Made by a program: the position numbers and the translations under genes. From positions 38,367 to 102,366 of the forward strand of contig DATIJT010000022.1 of the NCBI GenBank assembly GCA_035478435.1: DNA of 64,000 bases, in the 5' to 3' direction. This stretch comes from DATLRC01 sp035478435. GTDB lineage: Bacteria; Patescibacteriota; Saccharimonadia; Saccharimonadales; UBA4665. Of this stretch, positions 15,466 through 23,835 are shown piece after piece; the stretch's first letter is position 1, and each line of letters starts with the position of its first letter. The notes under the pieces are model-generated. The model did no database searches. It was not told the DNA's origin and worked only from the letters and a program-made list of their open reading frames with translations.

Positions 15466-16242
15466 CTAAGCCGCTTCGCCAATTTCATGAGCAATTGCTT
15501 CAAATGCTTCTAAGCCTGTTAAGCCGTAGCTAGCGGCTTCGGTCAGCGGGCGTCCGACTATTACCATATCGGCGCCAGCTTCGATAGCCATCTTGGGGGT
15601 TGTAGGGTTGGACTGGTCATCGGGAATAAACACGTAGCTTGGCCGGATAGCCGGCACTATAAGTACCATCTTTTCTGTTTTGGGATCGTGCCTAATTTTA
15701 TCGGCCTCCCGTGGCGAACACACCAAGCCATCTATGCCAGAATCTACTGCCATATGAGCCAGGTCCCTGACCATCCACCTTCTATCGTGGCCGAAAAGCT
15801 CCTCGGTCACCATCTCATCATGAGAAGTAAGGACAGTTACGGCTAGGACAAGTGGCCGGAGCAATTCAGGAAGCTCTGCCTGAGCTTCATTAATGCCTTG
15901 GTCAGCAGCTTCCATGCCCGCTTTACCTGCTAAAGCATGGACGGTAAGTATAGCCGCACCTTTTAACGTTAAATTCCTGGCGCGTTTGCGCATAGTTTCT
16001 GGTATATCGTGAAGTTTGTAGTCTACGAATGGTAGCTGGTTATAGCGACGTATGGTTTTTATGGCTTGGGGCACTCCAACAAGATCGGCCAGGGAGTTTA
16101 CTTTTCCTGATCCCATCCGGGCACCATATTGATACAGTCCGTGTCTTGCCGCCGCGGTGGTATCGTAATCCAGCGCGGCCACAATCCGCCTTTCTGGCTG
16201 ACGAATGTTTTGGATTTGCTGTTTAACAGATACTGCTGACAT
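15466..16242 (-). CDS. pyrF: Orotidine 5'-phosphate decarboxylase
   Basis: PyrF decarboxylates OMP to UMP, the last step of de novo pyrimidine synthesis. The catalytic signature VDYKLHDIPET (DxKxxD, about residues 94-104) is intact, AALDYD opens the barrel, and the phosphate-binding end IVGRPLTEA is present. 258 aa fits. No other pyrimidine genes are in the window, so it either completes a pathway encoded elsewhere or handles host-derived orotate/OMP. Confidence 0.92.
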   Translation of the reverse strand: MSAVSVKQQIQNIRQPERRIVAALDYDTTAAARHGLYQYGARMGSGKVNSLADLVGVPQAIKTIRRYNQLPFVDYKLHDIPETMRKRARNLTLKGAAILTVHALAGKAGMEAADQGINEAQAELPELLRPLVLAVTVLTSHDEMVTEELFGHDRRWMVRDLAHMAVDSGIDGLVCSPREADKIRHDPKTEKMVLIVPAIRPSYVFIPDDQSNPTTPKMAIEAGADMVIVGRPLTEAASYGLTGLEAFEAIAHEIGEAA

Positions 16243-16274
16243 TTAGACTCTTCATTTACTATAGCAAGTTGGAA

Positions 16275-16437
16275 GGATCTATCACAAACCTCACCTTCGT
16301 TAAGCGAAAGCCTTAATGGCGATAGCGAAACTGTCAGCAGGCGAACGAGGCGTACCTTTAGGTACGGTGAGGAGCGGTCTAACAGTTGCAGCCCGCCATT
16401 AGGGCTTGAGGCTGAAGGTGAGGTTTGTGATAGATCC
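16275..16437 (+). ncRNA. Conserved structured RNA element, copy B
   Basis: Outer arms of 24 nt (16275-16298, 16414-16437) are perfectly complementary. Inside are the hairpin TTAAG-CGAAAGC-CTTAA, the stem AATGGCG/CGCCATT, then GCGAAACTGT paired through ACTGT/ACAGT, an internal loop CAGGCGAACGAGG opposite TGAGGAGCGG, and the apical hairpin CGTACC/GGTACG. TTGCAGCCCGC lies at 16386-16396. Copy A (25216-25374, minus) has the same core but different outer and apical stems that remain paired. It sits 65 nt upstream of, and co-oriented with, the tiny genes at 16503 and 16618. Confidence 0.7.
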
Positions 16438-16502
16438 TAGGTCTAAAATCTAACAGACAATTGTCTTGATTGGCCTATAGTTAGATTGGGAGGGGTGCGA
16501 TT

Positions 16503-16592
16503 ATGACGAAATTACAAGAACTATTACACCAACACTCTGAGCACAAACAGGTCAAAAAACTACTAGAAAAAGAAGATACTTACCTATTTTAA
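16503..16592 (+). CDS. 29-aa charged peptide
   Basis: ATG at 16503 follows GGGAGGGG at 7-nt spacing. The peptide MTKLQELLHQHSEHK... ends DTYLF; it is Lys/Glu/His-rich with leucines every three to four residues, consistent with a short amphipathic helix. It is followed after 25 nt by another small gene with its own SD, so this is a two-gene unit. No relative recognised. Confidence 0.5.
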   Translation: MTKLQELLHQHSEHKQVKKLLEKEDTYLF

Positions 16593-16617
16593 TCACGAGA
16601 GCCGGGAGGGCCAGTAC

Positions 16618-16770
16618 ATGGTAGAAATACATGTCCATAAAGCACCGGACGGCTGGCGCTCCTATATCGTCCAAGGCCGCAAGATGACGGTGGTAGATGG
16701 CTTGTTCGACAGCAAAGACGAAGCTCTAAGTGGCAGCCAATCCGCCACCGAATACCTGTTTGGCACATAA
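16618..16770 (+). CDS. 50-aa hypothetical protein
   Basis: GGGAGGG lies 8 nt upstream of ATG 16618. The product MVEIHVHKAPDGWRSYIVQG... ends ATEYLFGT, has a predicted beta-rich composition and a GTP-like 'DGLFDSKDEA' turn, but no recognised family. It lies in the gap before the convergent ABC permease gene. Confidence 0.5.
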   Translation: MVEIHVHKAPDGWRSYIVQGRKMTVVDGLFDSKDEALSGSQSATEYLFGT

Positions 16771-16789
16771 AACCACGCGACCTACGCCG

Positions 16790-17899
16790 CTATTCCCATC
16801 TGAAGACTTTGAAGGCGATGATGTAGATGATGACTAGCCAGATGGACATCAGCCCAAGCTGCGGCGCCATTTGGGTAAGGTGTTTACCTTCGGTAGTCAT
16901 AAACCGGGCGCCGTCGATCACCGGCGTCAATGGTAAATAGTTAGAAACGTGTTGCAACCATTCCGGCATCAGAAAGCGCGGGAAAAAGGTGCCGGACAGG
17001 AACATCATGGGGAAGACGATGATGTTGGCTAGCGGCGCGGCCTGGCGCTCATTCCTGGCCCAGCCGCCGATAGCCAGGCCTATACCCAAAATCAGCATGA
17101 TGCTGAAGACTAAGAATGCAGCGATTTCAAAATAATTACCAACGACTTTAAGGTCAAAAACGACGCGGGCAGCTATGAACATGACGGCTAAAGATATCAG
17201 ACCGATTATGGCTTGTGAAATCATGGTCGACACAAAATACTGCCAAACTTTAAGAGGTGTGGTGTGAAGCCGGCGCAAAATGCCCTGTTTTTTAAGTTCC
17301 GGGAAGACATTGACCGGGCCAAAAATGCCTAAACCCAAGATCGAAAAGCCGAGCAGGCCGGCAAAGGTGTAGTCAAACGAGGTCAGGCTTTTATTATTCG
17401 TCCTTTTGCCTTCGACGCTAAAAGGCATGGTTGTTTTAACGAACTTGGCATTGATGCCCTTGAAAGTCTGTTCTAGCAAGGAAGTTAGAGTTTGGCCGGC
17501 CTGGTCATTGTTCTGAGTGTAGATAATTTGGGCTTTGCCAGAAGGCACGCCGTTTAGCGGTTTACCGAAGTCCGGCGGCAGGACGATCGTGCCATCCAAC
17601 TGGCTTTTGGTCATTTTATCTTGGGCGGTCGTTAGATCGGTGACGGTCTTGTCGATTTTGAAAACTTTTTCCGATTCAACCTGTTTCACAAAGCTTTTCG
17701 CGAAGCTGCTTTTCGACTGGTTCAGCAGCGCCACTTTGAACGACACCGAGTTGGCGCTACCCCCGGAAATACCGCCGAAGACAAACAGGAAAATCAGCGG
17801 GAACAGGATGCCAAAAAACAGCGCCAAGCGGTCGCGGAAAAAACGGCGGGTATTTAGCTTGGAAAAAACCGCTACGGTGTAAAAGGATTTCTTATTCAT
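16790..17899 (-). CDS. ABC-2 type transporter permease
   Basis: One N-terminal helix, a large extracytoplasmic domain (about residues 45-165), then five helices starting near SFDYTFAGLLGFSILG and ending IIYIIAFKVFRWE. This is the ABC-2/DrrB-NatB export permease layout; 369 aa fits. The conserved cytosolic loop GILRRLHTTPL is seen. The ATP-binding partner lies directly upstream and shares one base with it (17899). Confidence 0.88.
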   Translation of the reverse strand: MNKKSFYTVAVFSKLNTRRFFRDRLALFFGILFPLIFLFVFGGISGGSANSVSFKVALLNQSKSSFAKSFVKQVESEKVFKIDKTVTDLTTAQDKMTKSQLDGTIVLPPDFGKPLNGVPSGKAQIIYTQNNDQAGQTLTSLLEQTFKGINAKFVKTTMPFSVEGKRTNNKSLTSFDYTFAGLLGFSILGLGIFGPVNVFPELKKQGILRRLHTTPLKVWQYFVSTMISQAIIGLISLAVMFIAARVVFDLKVVGNYFEIAAFLVFSIMLILGIGLAIGGWARNERQAAPLANIIVFPMMFLSGTFFPRFLMPEWLQHVSNYLPLTPVIDGARFMTTEGKHLTQMAPQLGLMSIWLVIIYIIAFKVFRWE

Positions 17900-18660
17900 T
17901 AGTCACGTAATCCTTTCCCTGTTAAATCGATGAAAACGTCTTCCAAATTGGCCTGTTCAACTTCCTGCTCTTTCTTAAAGCCTTTTTTGAGTAGTTGGCG
18001 GATGAGGTTCTTAGGCGTGTCAAGGGCGATGATTTTACCCTTGTCCATAATGGCCACCCGGTCGCACAACAGTTCGGCTTCATCCATGTAATGGGTAGTT
18101 ATAAGCACCGTGACGCCTTTGTCGCGCACCTGCTGCACCAAATCCCAGAGGTTGCGCCGGGCTTGGGGGTCCAGGCCGGTAGTCGGCTCGTCCATGAAAA
18201 AGACTTTGGGGCTGTGGACTAAGGCCGCGGCAATGCTCAGACGTTGGCGTTGGCCGCCAGACAGGTTTTCGGCGAAACTGTTAGCCTTTTCATCCAGCTG
18301 GACTTCTTTTAAGAATTCTAAGGGGCTGACCTTCTCACCATAGGCAGCTGCAAAGAGCTCGATTAGCTCAGTTAACTTAGTTTTATCCTGAAAAGCCGGA
18401 GATTGCGGCTGGACGCCAATAATCCGCTTAACGGCATCCGACTGCTTGGCTACATCCAGGCCGTTTACCATGATCGTGCCGCCATCTATAGAGCGCATTG
18501 TTTCAATCATTTCCAGGGTAGTAGTCTTGCCAGCGCCGTTCGGCCCTAAAATGCCAAAAATCTCGCCTTTTTTGACTTCAAAGGAAATGCCATCCACAGC
18601 CGGCTTGTTGTCGTAGACTTTCCGCAAACCTTTAACTTTTAAGATTATATCCGTATCCAT
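17899..18660 (-). CDS. ABC transporter ATP-binding protein
   Basis: The start is set at MDTDIILKVKG; the longer frame upstream has no ABC similarity and crosses the terminator. Walker A GPNGAGKTTT (about 38-47), Q-loop VQPQSPAF, signature LSGGQRQRL (about 136-144), Walker B VFFMDEPTTGLD and H-loop ITTHYMDEAE are all intact, so this is an active ATPase of the DrrA/CcmA-like exporter class. 253 aa. With the permease it should form an export half-transporter pair of unknown substrate. Confidence 0.93.
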   Translation of the reverse strand: MDTDIILKVKGLRKVYDNKPAVDGISFEVKKGEIFGILGPNGAGKTTTLEMIETMRSIDGGTIMVNGLDVAKQSDAVKRIIGVQPQSPAFQDKTKLTELIELFAAAYGEKVSPLEFLKEVQLDEKANSFAENLSGGQRQRLSIAAALVHSPKVFFMDEPTTGLDPQARRNLWDLVQQVRDKGVTVLITTHYMDEAELLCDRVAIMDKGKIIALDTPKNLIRQLLKKGFKKEQEVEQANLEDVFIDLTGKGLRD

Positions 18661-18693
18661 ACCCGACCATTCTACCAGAGCCACGGATATAAA

Positions 18694-18727
18694 TAAAAAC
18701 ACCCGCCAAAAATGACAGGCGTTTTTA
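18694..18727 (-). terminator. Terminator for the 64-aa gene
   Basis: On the minus strand CGCC and GGCG pair, extended by A/T pairs, and are followed by GTTTTTATTT. It lies downstream of the gene at 18855 and the palindromic element. Confidence 0.6.
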
Positions 18728-18740
18728 ATGGGTACGGGTT

Positions 18741-18847
18741 TTGTGTAGGAGTACAGTTTGGTTGAAGGTCGAGTAACGAAGCGCAGCGTACTTTGTGGTA
18801 CGCGAGCATCGTAACGGAGAGCTTCGGGCAAAATGTGCCCTACACGA
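18741..18847. repeat. Palindromic element related to the 2510 copy
   Basis: TTTTGTGTAGG and CCCTACACGAAA form the outer stem; GAAG/CTTC and GCGTAC/GTACGC form inner and apical stems. ACGAAGCGCAGC before and GAGCATCG...GGAG after the apex match the element at 2510. It lies in the 3' region of the 18855 gene. Confidence 0.6.
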
Positions 18848-18854
18848 AAGCCGC

Positions 18855-19049
18855 TTACTTGCGCTTAACGGTCAAAAAGCCGTTGCGTGGGTTTTCGTTA
18901 ACCATAAAACCATCTGGCAGGTCAGTAGCTTCAGGACGCTCGTCCTTGCTGAAGTAGTAAATAGTTTGCTGTTTGCCACCACGAAGTGTGACCATTTTTG
19001 AGTTTAAATAGTAAGTTACACCTTTGGAGTTAGTGTGCTTGTATGCCAT
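18855..19049 (-). CDS. Small basic hypothetical protein (64 aa)
   Basis: The start MAYKHTNSKG is chosen because AGAGGGAG precedes it; the longer frame adds an unlikely tail. The sequence is basic with a run of aromatic residues (VTYYLNS, TIYYFSKDERPE) and ends ENPRNGFLTVKRK, a compact beta-like fold. I believe similar small proteins are common in Saccharibacteria but cannot verify this here. It has its own promoter and terminator. Confidence 0.7.
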   Translation of the reverse strand: MAYKHTNSKGVTYYLNSKMVTLRGGKQQTIYYFSKDERPEATDLPDGFMVNENPRNGFLTVKRK

Positions 19050-19088
19050 GCTTGGCTCCCTCTCTCTTAAAATTAGTAGTGTACCCCT

Positions 19089-19118
19089 AAGATACTCTGG
19101 TGGGTTTTTATTTGTCAA
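19089..19118 (-). promoter_or_regulatory. Promoter of the 64-aa gene
   Basis: Minus strand TTGACA (plus 19113-19118) and TATCTT (19089-19094) are spaced 18 nt and lie 40 nt before the start. Confidence 0.6.
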
Positions 19119-19321
19119 CCCTTATATAAATTTTCTTGCCCTTTTATTGAGTCCACAACAGGTGAGTAAACAGGCCTTTTAGACCCTAAAACAGTTTTTG
19201 ATTCCTCTGGCCAAAGCCAAAATCGAATCAGAAGATTAAATTTGGAGTTGCATAAGCGCTTTAGGCTGTATTAAACTAGGTTGGTAATCATAAAAAGAAT
19301 AATAAGGTGGTAAGAGAGCAT

Positions 19322-19939
19322 ATGGACTTTACTAATCGTGCTTCACAACCTCAGATGACGGGTTCGCCCGCTTCTTCGACGTCAGGAGCAACTACTTCTA
19401 ACAAACACAATAAAGTAAATGAGACTAAATGGTCGAGAGTGGTTATGGTTTTGGCAGTCACTTCAGTCGCCGTACTGGTTTTGGCAGTCTTAGCAGTAGT
19501 CAGCTTCGGTGGCGTCAAAGCTGAAGATAATTTTGTTAATAAAGATAAGTTACAGGCTGTTTTCCTGAATACCGGCCAAGTGTACTTTGGTAAAGTTAAA
19601 TCGCTGAACAGTAAATATTTGGTACTCGATAATATTTACTATCTACAGACTACTCAAAATGGCACTGACAAGAACTCTACCAGCATCTCGCTAGTAAAAT
19701 TGGGTTGTGAACTGCACGAGCCATACGACCGCATGGTAATCAACCGCGACCAAGTGACTTTCTGGGAAAACCTGCAAGATAACGGTCAGGTAGCTCAAGC
19801 TGTTAGCAAGTTTGTGAAGGCTAATCCGGACGGCCAGAAGTGTGCCGATCAAAGCCAAGCTGGCAACTCACAAAATAACGTTCAGAACACTAACAGCTCA
19901 AGCTCTAGCTCAAGTAGTTCTACTACCAAAAAGCCTTAG
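19322..19939 (+). CDS. Membrane-anchored extracytoplasmic protein with Ser-rich tail
   Basis: ATG 19322 has AAGGTGG 12 nt upstream. The protein (205 aa) has a polar N-terminal 45 residues, one transmembrane helix (about 46-65), a small beta-rich domain (AVFLNTGQVYFGKVKSLNSKYLVLD) and a C-terminal Asn/Ser run of more than ten serines. This suggests an externally exposed anchored domain. No function assigned. The 270-nt gap before it shows no further gene. Confidence 0.65.
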   Translation: MDFTNRASQPQMTGSPASSTSGATTSNKHNKVNETKWSRVVMVLAVTSVAVLVLAVLAVVSFGGVKAEDNFVNKDKLQAVFLNTGQVYFGKVKSLNSKYLVLDNIYYLQTTQNGTDKNSTSISLVKLGCELHEPYDRMVINRDQVTFWENLQDNGQVAQAVSKFVKANPDGQKCADQSQAGNSQNNVQNTNSSSSSSSSSTTKKP

Positions 19940-19970
19940 CTAAAAGCTAGTTAGCAAGCGACCACCTGGC

Positions 19971-20000
19971 CATTCAGCCAGGTGGTTTTATTATGTAAGC
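19971..20000 (+). terminator. Intrinsic terminator
   Basis: ACCACCTGG/CCAGGTGGT with an 8-nt loop is followed by TTTTATTAT, 31 nt after the preceding stop. Confidence 0.8.
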
Positions 20001-20012
20001 AATATCGGTGAG

Positions 20013-20618
20013 CTAGCTCGCTTTGCTTCTTAACCATCTAGTGACTAGCCACCAAAATGCTGCGGCAAATAGGCTCAAAAAGCCAAATACCTTGCTCCAA
20101 CCGGCCAGATCTGGCGACCATTTCGGCGAAACAAAGGCAAATTTGTACAGACCATCGGCGATAGGCGCTATTTTTACACCGTGGCTAGTGACATATTGCT
20201 CGATACAAGGCACCCGGTTCCGGCCAGAGAAATCGTGGGAATTTTGTTGTTCGCAGTAAGCTTGGGCAGCGGTGTAGATCTGGGCATTGGCTTGCTGAAG
20301 TTGTAGATTTTGCTTTTCAACTAGGCGGTCATAGGTATATTTGAGCTGAATGGGAGGATAAACAGCGCTAGGGCCAGCCGCCAGCTCGGTATTCATATGG
20401 CTGGTTACGTAGGCTTGTAGGTTCTGTAGGCTGCCTTCTATATCGCCATTATCTTTATCGGCGTTATAGACTGCCTGGCGCAAACTGAGCATATGCTGAT
20501 TGTTGGACCTTAAGGCGAAAAGGCAGATCACTCCCCAAACTAGAGCCAGGATTAGAAAATAGTAGGGTTTTATGATGCGCAACTTGGTAAAAAGGTGGTG
20601 TAAGTGATGTTTGTTCAT
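20013..20618 (-). CDS. Two-helix membrane protein of unknown function
   Basis: The 201-aa protein has an N-terminal helix (about 18-36), a long polar region with coiled-coil character and two cysteines (AYCEQQ, VPCIEQ) that could form a disulfide, and a C-terminal helix (about 175-195). Both ends are basic, so the central domain is likely outside the membrane. Not recognised. Confidence 0.6.
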   Translation of the reverse strand: MNKHHLHHLFTKLRIIKPYYFLILALVWGVICLFALRSNNQHMLSLRQAVYNADKDNGDIEGSLQNLQAYVTSHMNTELAAGPSAVYPPIQLKYTYDRLVEKQNLQLQQANAQIYTAAQAYCEQQNSHDFSGRNRVPCIEQYVTSHGVKIAPIADGLYKFAFVSPKWSPDLAGWSKVFGFLSLFAAAFWWLVTRWLRSKAS

Positions 20619-20677
20619 GCTGCTTAAGATTATACGACTTTATGGACTTTATGGACTTTCGACTTTAGACTAATCTT

Positions 20678-21976
20678 ATGCACATCTATTTTTCTGGCAT
20701 CGGTGGCACGGCTATTGGTCCGCTGGCTTTGATAGCCAAACAAGCTGGATTTGAGGTGTCAGGTTCCGACAAACAGACTTCACAATATATCGAATACCTC
20801 AAAAAACACGGTATAACTAATATCCACATTGGCCAAGACCGCCAAGCGATTGCCGTAGTCCATCAAAAGCGACCGATTGATTGGTTCGTTTACACTTCTG
20901 CCCTACCGCTCGAGAATCCGGATGCCCCGGAGCTGGCTTACTGCGCCGAGCAGGGCATAAAGACTTCCAAGCGAGATGAGTTTTTGAACCACATTTTCCA
21001 AACCAAAGGTCTGAAGCTATTAGCCATAGCCGGTACACATGGCAAAACCACCACTACGGCCATGGTTATTTGGCTTTTTAAGCAGCTAGGGATGCCGTTT
21101 AGCTATTCAGTAGGGGCCAAAATCCCCTTTGGCGACATGGGGCAGTTTGAGCCGCAAAGTGAATATTTTGTGTATGAAGCGGACGAATTTGACCGCAATT
21201 TTCTGGCCTATGAACCGCACATTAGCCTAATTACCGGCGTTAGCTGGGACCACCACGAAATCTTCCCTACCCGCGAAGATTACCAAGCCGCTTTCCGCGA
21301 ATTCATAGGACAAAGCCAGCAAGTTTTTTTATGGCAAGAAGATGCCGATTATCTAGCCGTCGAACCTGGCCCTGTTATTACGAGCCTTGATAGCAGCGAA
21401 ATTCTCGATGCCAAGCACAAGATTAAACTTGTGGGACTGTACAACCGCTTAGATGCCTGGCTAGCCGTGCAAGCCGTGCATTACGTCACTAAAAAGCCTG
21501 TCGAGGAGTTGCTGAAGCACATCAACCGTTTTCCTGGTTTGCAGCGCCGTATGGAGCAAATCATCCCTGGGCTTTACAGCGATTACGCCCACACTCCAGA
21601 AAAAATCCGCGGCGCCATGAGCGTAGCCACCGAAATGGCGGCCGATGCGGGCCGAAAGGTAATAGTGGTCTACGAACCGCTTACGAACCGCCGGCAGCAC
21701 TATATGTTAGATGATTACAAAGATTGTTTTGCCGGCGCTGCTAAAGTTTATTGGTTACCAAGCTACCTGGCCCGCGAAGACCCTAACCAGCGGATTATCC
21801 CACCTGAGGAGCTGATATCCCACTTGGCCGATCCATCCATTGCCGAACCGGCCGAACGTAACGACAAACTCAAACAAACCATCCAGAAGCACCTAGCGGC
21901 CGGCGATATGGTTGTGGGCATGGCCGGCGGTGGCGGTGACAGTTTGGACGAATGGTTGAGAAAGGAGTTTAAATAA
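20678..21976 (+). CDS. murC: UDP-N-acetylmuramate--L-alanine ligase (MurC-type Mur ligase)
   Basis: MurC adds L-Ala to UDP-MurNAc. The N-terminus MHIYFSGIGGTAIGPLA is the UDP-sugar-binding loop; the ATP loop AGTHGKTTTTAM (about 118-129) and the later EADEFDRNFL, SWDHHEIF and YAHTPEKIRG motifs are all typical. At 432 aa it is slightly short. The Mpl ligase is a close relative and cannot be fully excluded. It is first in a plus-strand operon; the ABM protein start overlaps its stop by one base. Confidence 0.85.
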   Translation: MHIYFSGIGGTAIGPLALIAKQAGFEVSGSDKQTSQYIEYLKKHGITNIHIGQDRQAIAVVHQKRPIDWFVYTSALPLENPDAPELAYCAEQGIKTSKRDEFLNHIFQTKGLKLLAIAGTHGKTTTTAMVIWLFKQLGMPFSYSVGAKIPFGDMGQFEPQSEYFVYEADEFDRNFLAYEPHISLITGVSWDHHEIFPTREDYQAAFREFIGQSQQVFLWQEDADYLAVEPGPVITSLDSSEILDAKHKIKLVGLYNRLDAWLAVQAVHYVTKKPVEELLKHINRFPGLQRRMEQIIPGLYSDYAHTPEKIRGAMSVATEMAADAGRKVIVVYEPLTNRRQHYMLDDYKDCFAGAAKVYWLPSYLAREDPNQRIIPPEELISHLADPSIAEPAERNDKLKQTIQKHLAAGDMVVGMAGGGGDSLDEWLRKEFK

Positions 21977-22275
21977 TGGTTGCCAAGATTGTGCGCTACA
22001 AAGCCAAGCCTCATGAAGTGACCGAAGTTGCCCAAGCCATCAAAGATTTCCTGGTAGCTATAGCTAAGCACGAGCCAGACACAGACTATCAGGCATTGCA
22101 AATGACTGACGGCGTCAGCTTCATCCACACGATGCGCTTTAAAGATGAAGCGGCTATGCAGAAACACGCCAACGCCGATTACACTCTAAAGTTTACTGAT
22201 GTGCTTTATCCACGATGTGAAGTCGAGCCCGAATTCAGCGACGTCAAAGACGTATTTAGTACGGAGTCAGATTAG
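21976..22275 (+). CDS. ABM-like ferredoxin-fold protein
   Basis: A 99-aa single-domain protein beginning VAKIVRYKAKPHEVTEVAQAIKDFL, with a central SFIHTMRFKDEAAMQKH, matching the antibiotic biosynthesis monooxygenase / dimeric alpha-beta barrel fold. Such proteins act on small aromatic or haem-like substrates or respond to stress; no catalytic residue can be assigned here. Its start and stop overlap both neighbours, so the murC-ABM-EEP-DNPH1-like genes form one unit. Confidence 0.6.
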   Translation: MVAKIVRYKAKPHEVTEVAQAIKDFLVAIAKHEPDTDYQALQMTDGVSFIHTMRFKDEAAMQKHANADYTLKFTDVLYPRCEVEPEFSDVKDVFSTESD

Positions 22276-23006
22276 TGAAATTAGTGCAGTTAAACGCCTG
22301 GGGAGGGCGGCTTGAACCGCCCATAGCCAGATTTATCGAGCAGCAAAAGCCCGACATAATTTGCCTGCAAGAAGTCATTAGCTTTCAAAGAGGCCAGACT
22401 GGTTTATTTATACCTCTTGAATCCATCCAGTCACAAGCAAATTTGCCTTTCATTAGCTTTGCGCCGGTATTTTCTTTTCCCTACATGAAGGGTATGGCCC
22501 GCTTCGGTAATGCTGTTTTGAGCCGGTTTCCTATTCAAAAGTCAGAAGTAATTTTTACTTACCTTGAACATAAAGATGATTTCATGTTCGGAGAAGACGA
22601 TAACAATATACGTAACTTTATCCACGCCGTTATCGAGATCAATGGCGTGGCTTGCAATGTCTTAACCCATCACGGTTATTGGATCCACGAACATAAAAAC
22701 GGCAATTCGGAAACATTCCGGCAAACAAAGTTGCTAGCCGATTACATTAAAAACCTGGAGGGGCCGGTTATTCTTAGTGGTGATTTTAATCTCGTGCCTG
22801 GCAGTGGATCTTTGGAATCACTCAATAACCAACTTACAAATCTAAGTGTGAAGCATAAACTTAAAACTACGCGGACTTTGCTGACTGTTAAAACTGAAGT
22901 GTGCGATTATATTTTTGTGAATGACTCTGTAAAAGTAAAAAGCTTCCGAGCTTTAGATGATGTTATTTCTGACCATAAACCTTTGCTTCTAGATTTTGAG
23001 CTATGA
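22275..23006 (+). CDS. Endonuclease/exonuclease/phosphatase family protein
   Basis: Starts at GTG overlapping the previous TAG. It has the EEP fold's motifs in order: LNAWGG, ICLQEV (catalytic Glu), THHGYW, SGDFNLVPG (Asp/Asn) and SDHKPLLLDF (Asp-His). 243 aa fits a metal-dependent phosphodiesterase or phosphatase acting on nucleic acids, nucleotides or lipids; the substrate is not visible. It overlaps the next gene by 4 nt. Confidence 0.8.
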   Translation: MKLVQLNAWGGRLEPPIARFIEQQKPDIICLQEVISFQRGQTGLFIPLESIQSQANLPFISFAPVFSFPYMKGMARFGNAVLSRFPIQKSEVIFTYLEHKDDFMFGEDDNNIRNFIHAVIEINGVACNVLTHHGYWIHEHKNGNSETFRQTKLLADYIKNLEGPVILSGDFNLVPGSGSLESLNNQLTNLSVKHKLKTTRTLLTVKTEVCDYIFVNDSVKVKSFRALDDVISDHKPLLLDFEL

Positions 23007-23434
23007 AAAAGATTTATTTTGCCTGTGCCATAAGCTCCGGCCGCGACCATGCCGATGCTTACCACGAAATTGTTAAAATCATAAAAGGCCAAGGTTTGCA
23101 TGTGCTAAGTGACTATTTTGCCGATAAAACCGTCGAAGCCCTAAAAGGTCCAACGCCTCATCTCAAACCACCCCAAATCTGGCAAGATGATGTGAATATG
23201 ATCAAGGAAGCTCACGCCATAATTGCTGAGGTCACGCAGCCCAGCCTAGGAGTCGGTTATGAAATTGCTATCGCCCACGAATGGGGCAAACCGGTATTAG
23301 CCCTGTACCATCCGCGCCCAGGTCACCGCTTATCATCTATGATTATTGGCAGCCCGAATGTGATGGTTTTTGAATACAAGGATGTCTCCGAAACCGTCCC
23401 GGTCATAGCCGACTTCATTTCTCAGCTTGGATAG
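23003..23434 (+). CDS. Deoxynucleoside 5'-monophosphate N-glycosidase-like (DNPH1/NDT family)
   Basis: MKKIYFACAISSGRDH matches the N-terminal YFAGxIRGGR loop of DNPH1 (Rcl), which hydrolyses the N-glycosidic bond of dNMPs. EVTQPSLGVGYEIAIA carries the catalytic Glu region of the nucleoside 2-deoxyribosyltransferase superfamily. 143 aa fits. In context (MazG at 24259, NDT-like at 1158) it suggests nucleotide sanitising or salvage. Confidence 0.75.
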   Translation: MKKIYFACAISSGRDHADAYHEIVKIIKGQGLHVLSDYFADKTVEALKGPTPHLKPPQIWQDDVNMIKEAHAIIAEVTQPSLGVGYEIAIAHEWGKPVLALYHPRPGHRLSSMIIGSPNVMVFEYKDVSETVPVIADFISQLG

Positions 23435-23436
23435 GA

Positions 23437-23835
23437 TTATTTTATGTCTTCGGCGATTTCGTAATTAGCGCCCGCCGGATCTTGTACAAACGCATACCGC
23501 AAGATTACACCCTGGGTGATAGGAATAACCAATTTATAACCTTGACTTACCAGGGCTTTCACATCTTTCTCAAGATTATCCGAGGACAAAGCTAAGTGAC
23601 TACTAATATATTGGACTTCGGCATGCTTCTTATCCAAAAACTGCCATAATTCTATGACCATTTCCCTATTTCGCACCCAGGCAACTTTAGCCTTGGGTTC
23701 CGGTTTATCGAATTCTTTAACAACTGAAAAGCCTAAGCCTTCATATAATTGAATTGCCTTATTTAAGTCAGCAACCTGGACACCAGTGTGAAGTACTTTT
23801 TTAAGCACTTGGACTCCATTCTTGGCGGGATTCAT
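23437..23835 (-). CDS. VOC/glyoxalase-fold protein
   Basis: A 132-aa vicinal oxygen chelate domain: LHTGVQVADLNKAIQLYEGLGF at the start and FVQDPAGANYEIAED at the end give the paired beta-alpha-beta units with a metal-binding Glu. Specific reaction unknown. It overlaps the preceding gene by 35 nt; a GTG at 23808 would shorten this to 8 nt and may be the true start. Confidence 0.7.
   Translation of the reverse strand: MNPAKNGVQVLKKVLHTGVQVADLNKAIQLYEGLGFSVVKEFDKPEPKAKVAWVRNREMVIELWQFLDKKHAEVQYISSHLALSSDNLEKDVKALVSQGYKLVIPITQGVILRYAFVQDPAGANYEIAEDIK

Noticed and set aside
20640..20670. Direct repeats upstream of murC as a promoter array
   Set aside because: They are heptad-type tandem repeats similar to those in tilS; no promoter pattern with proper spacing was found.
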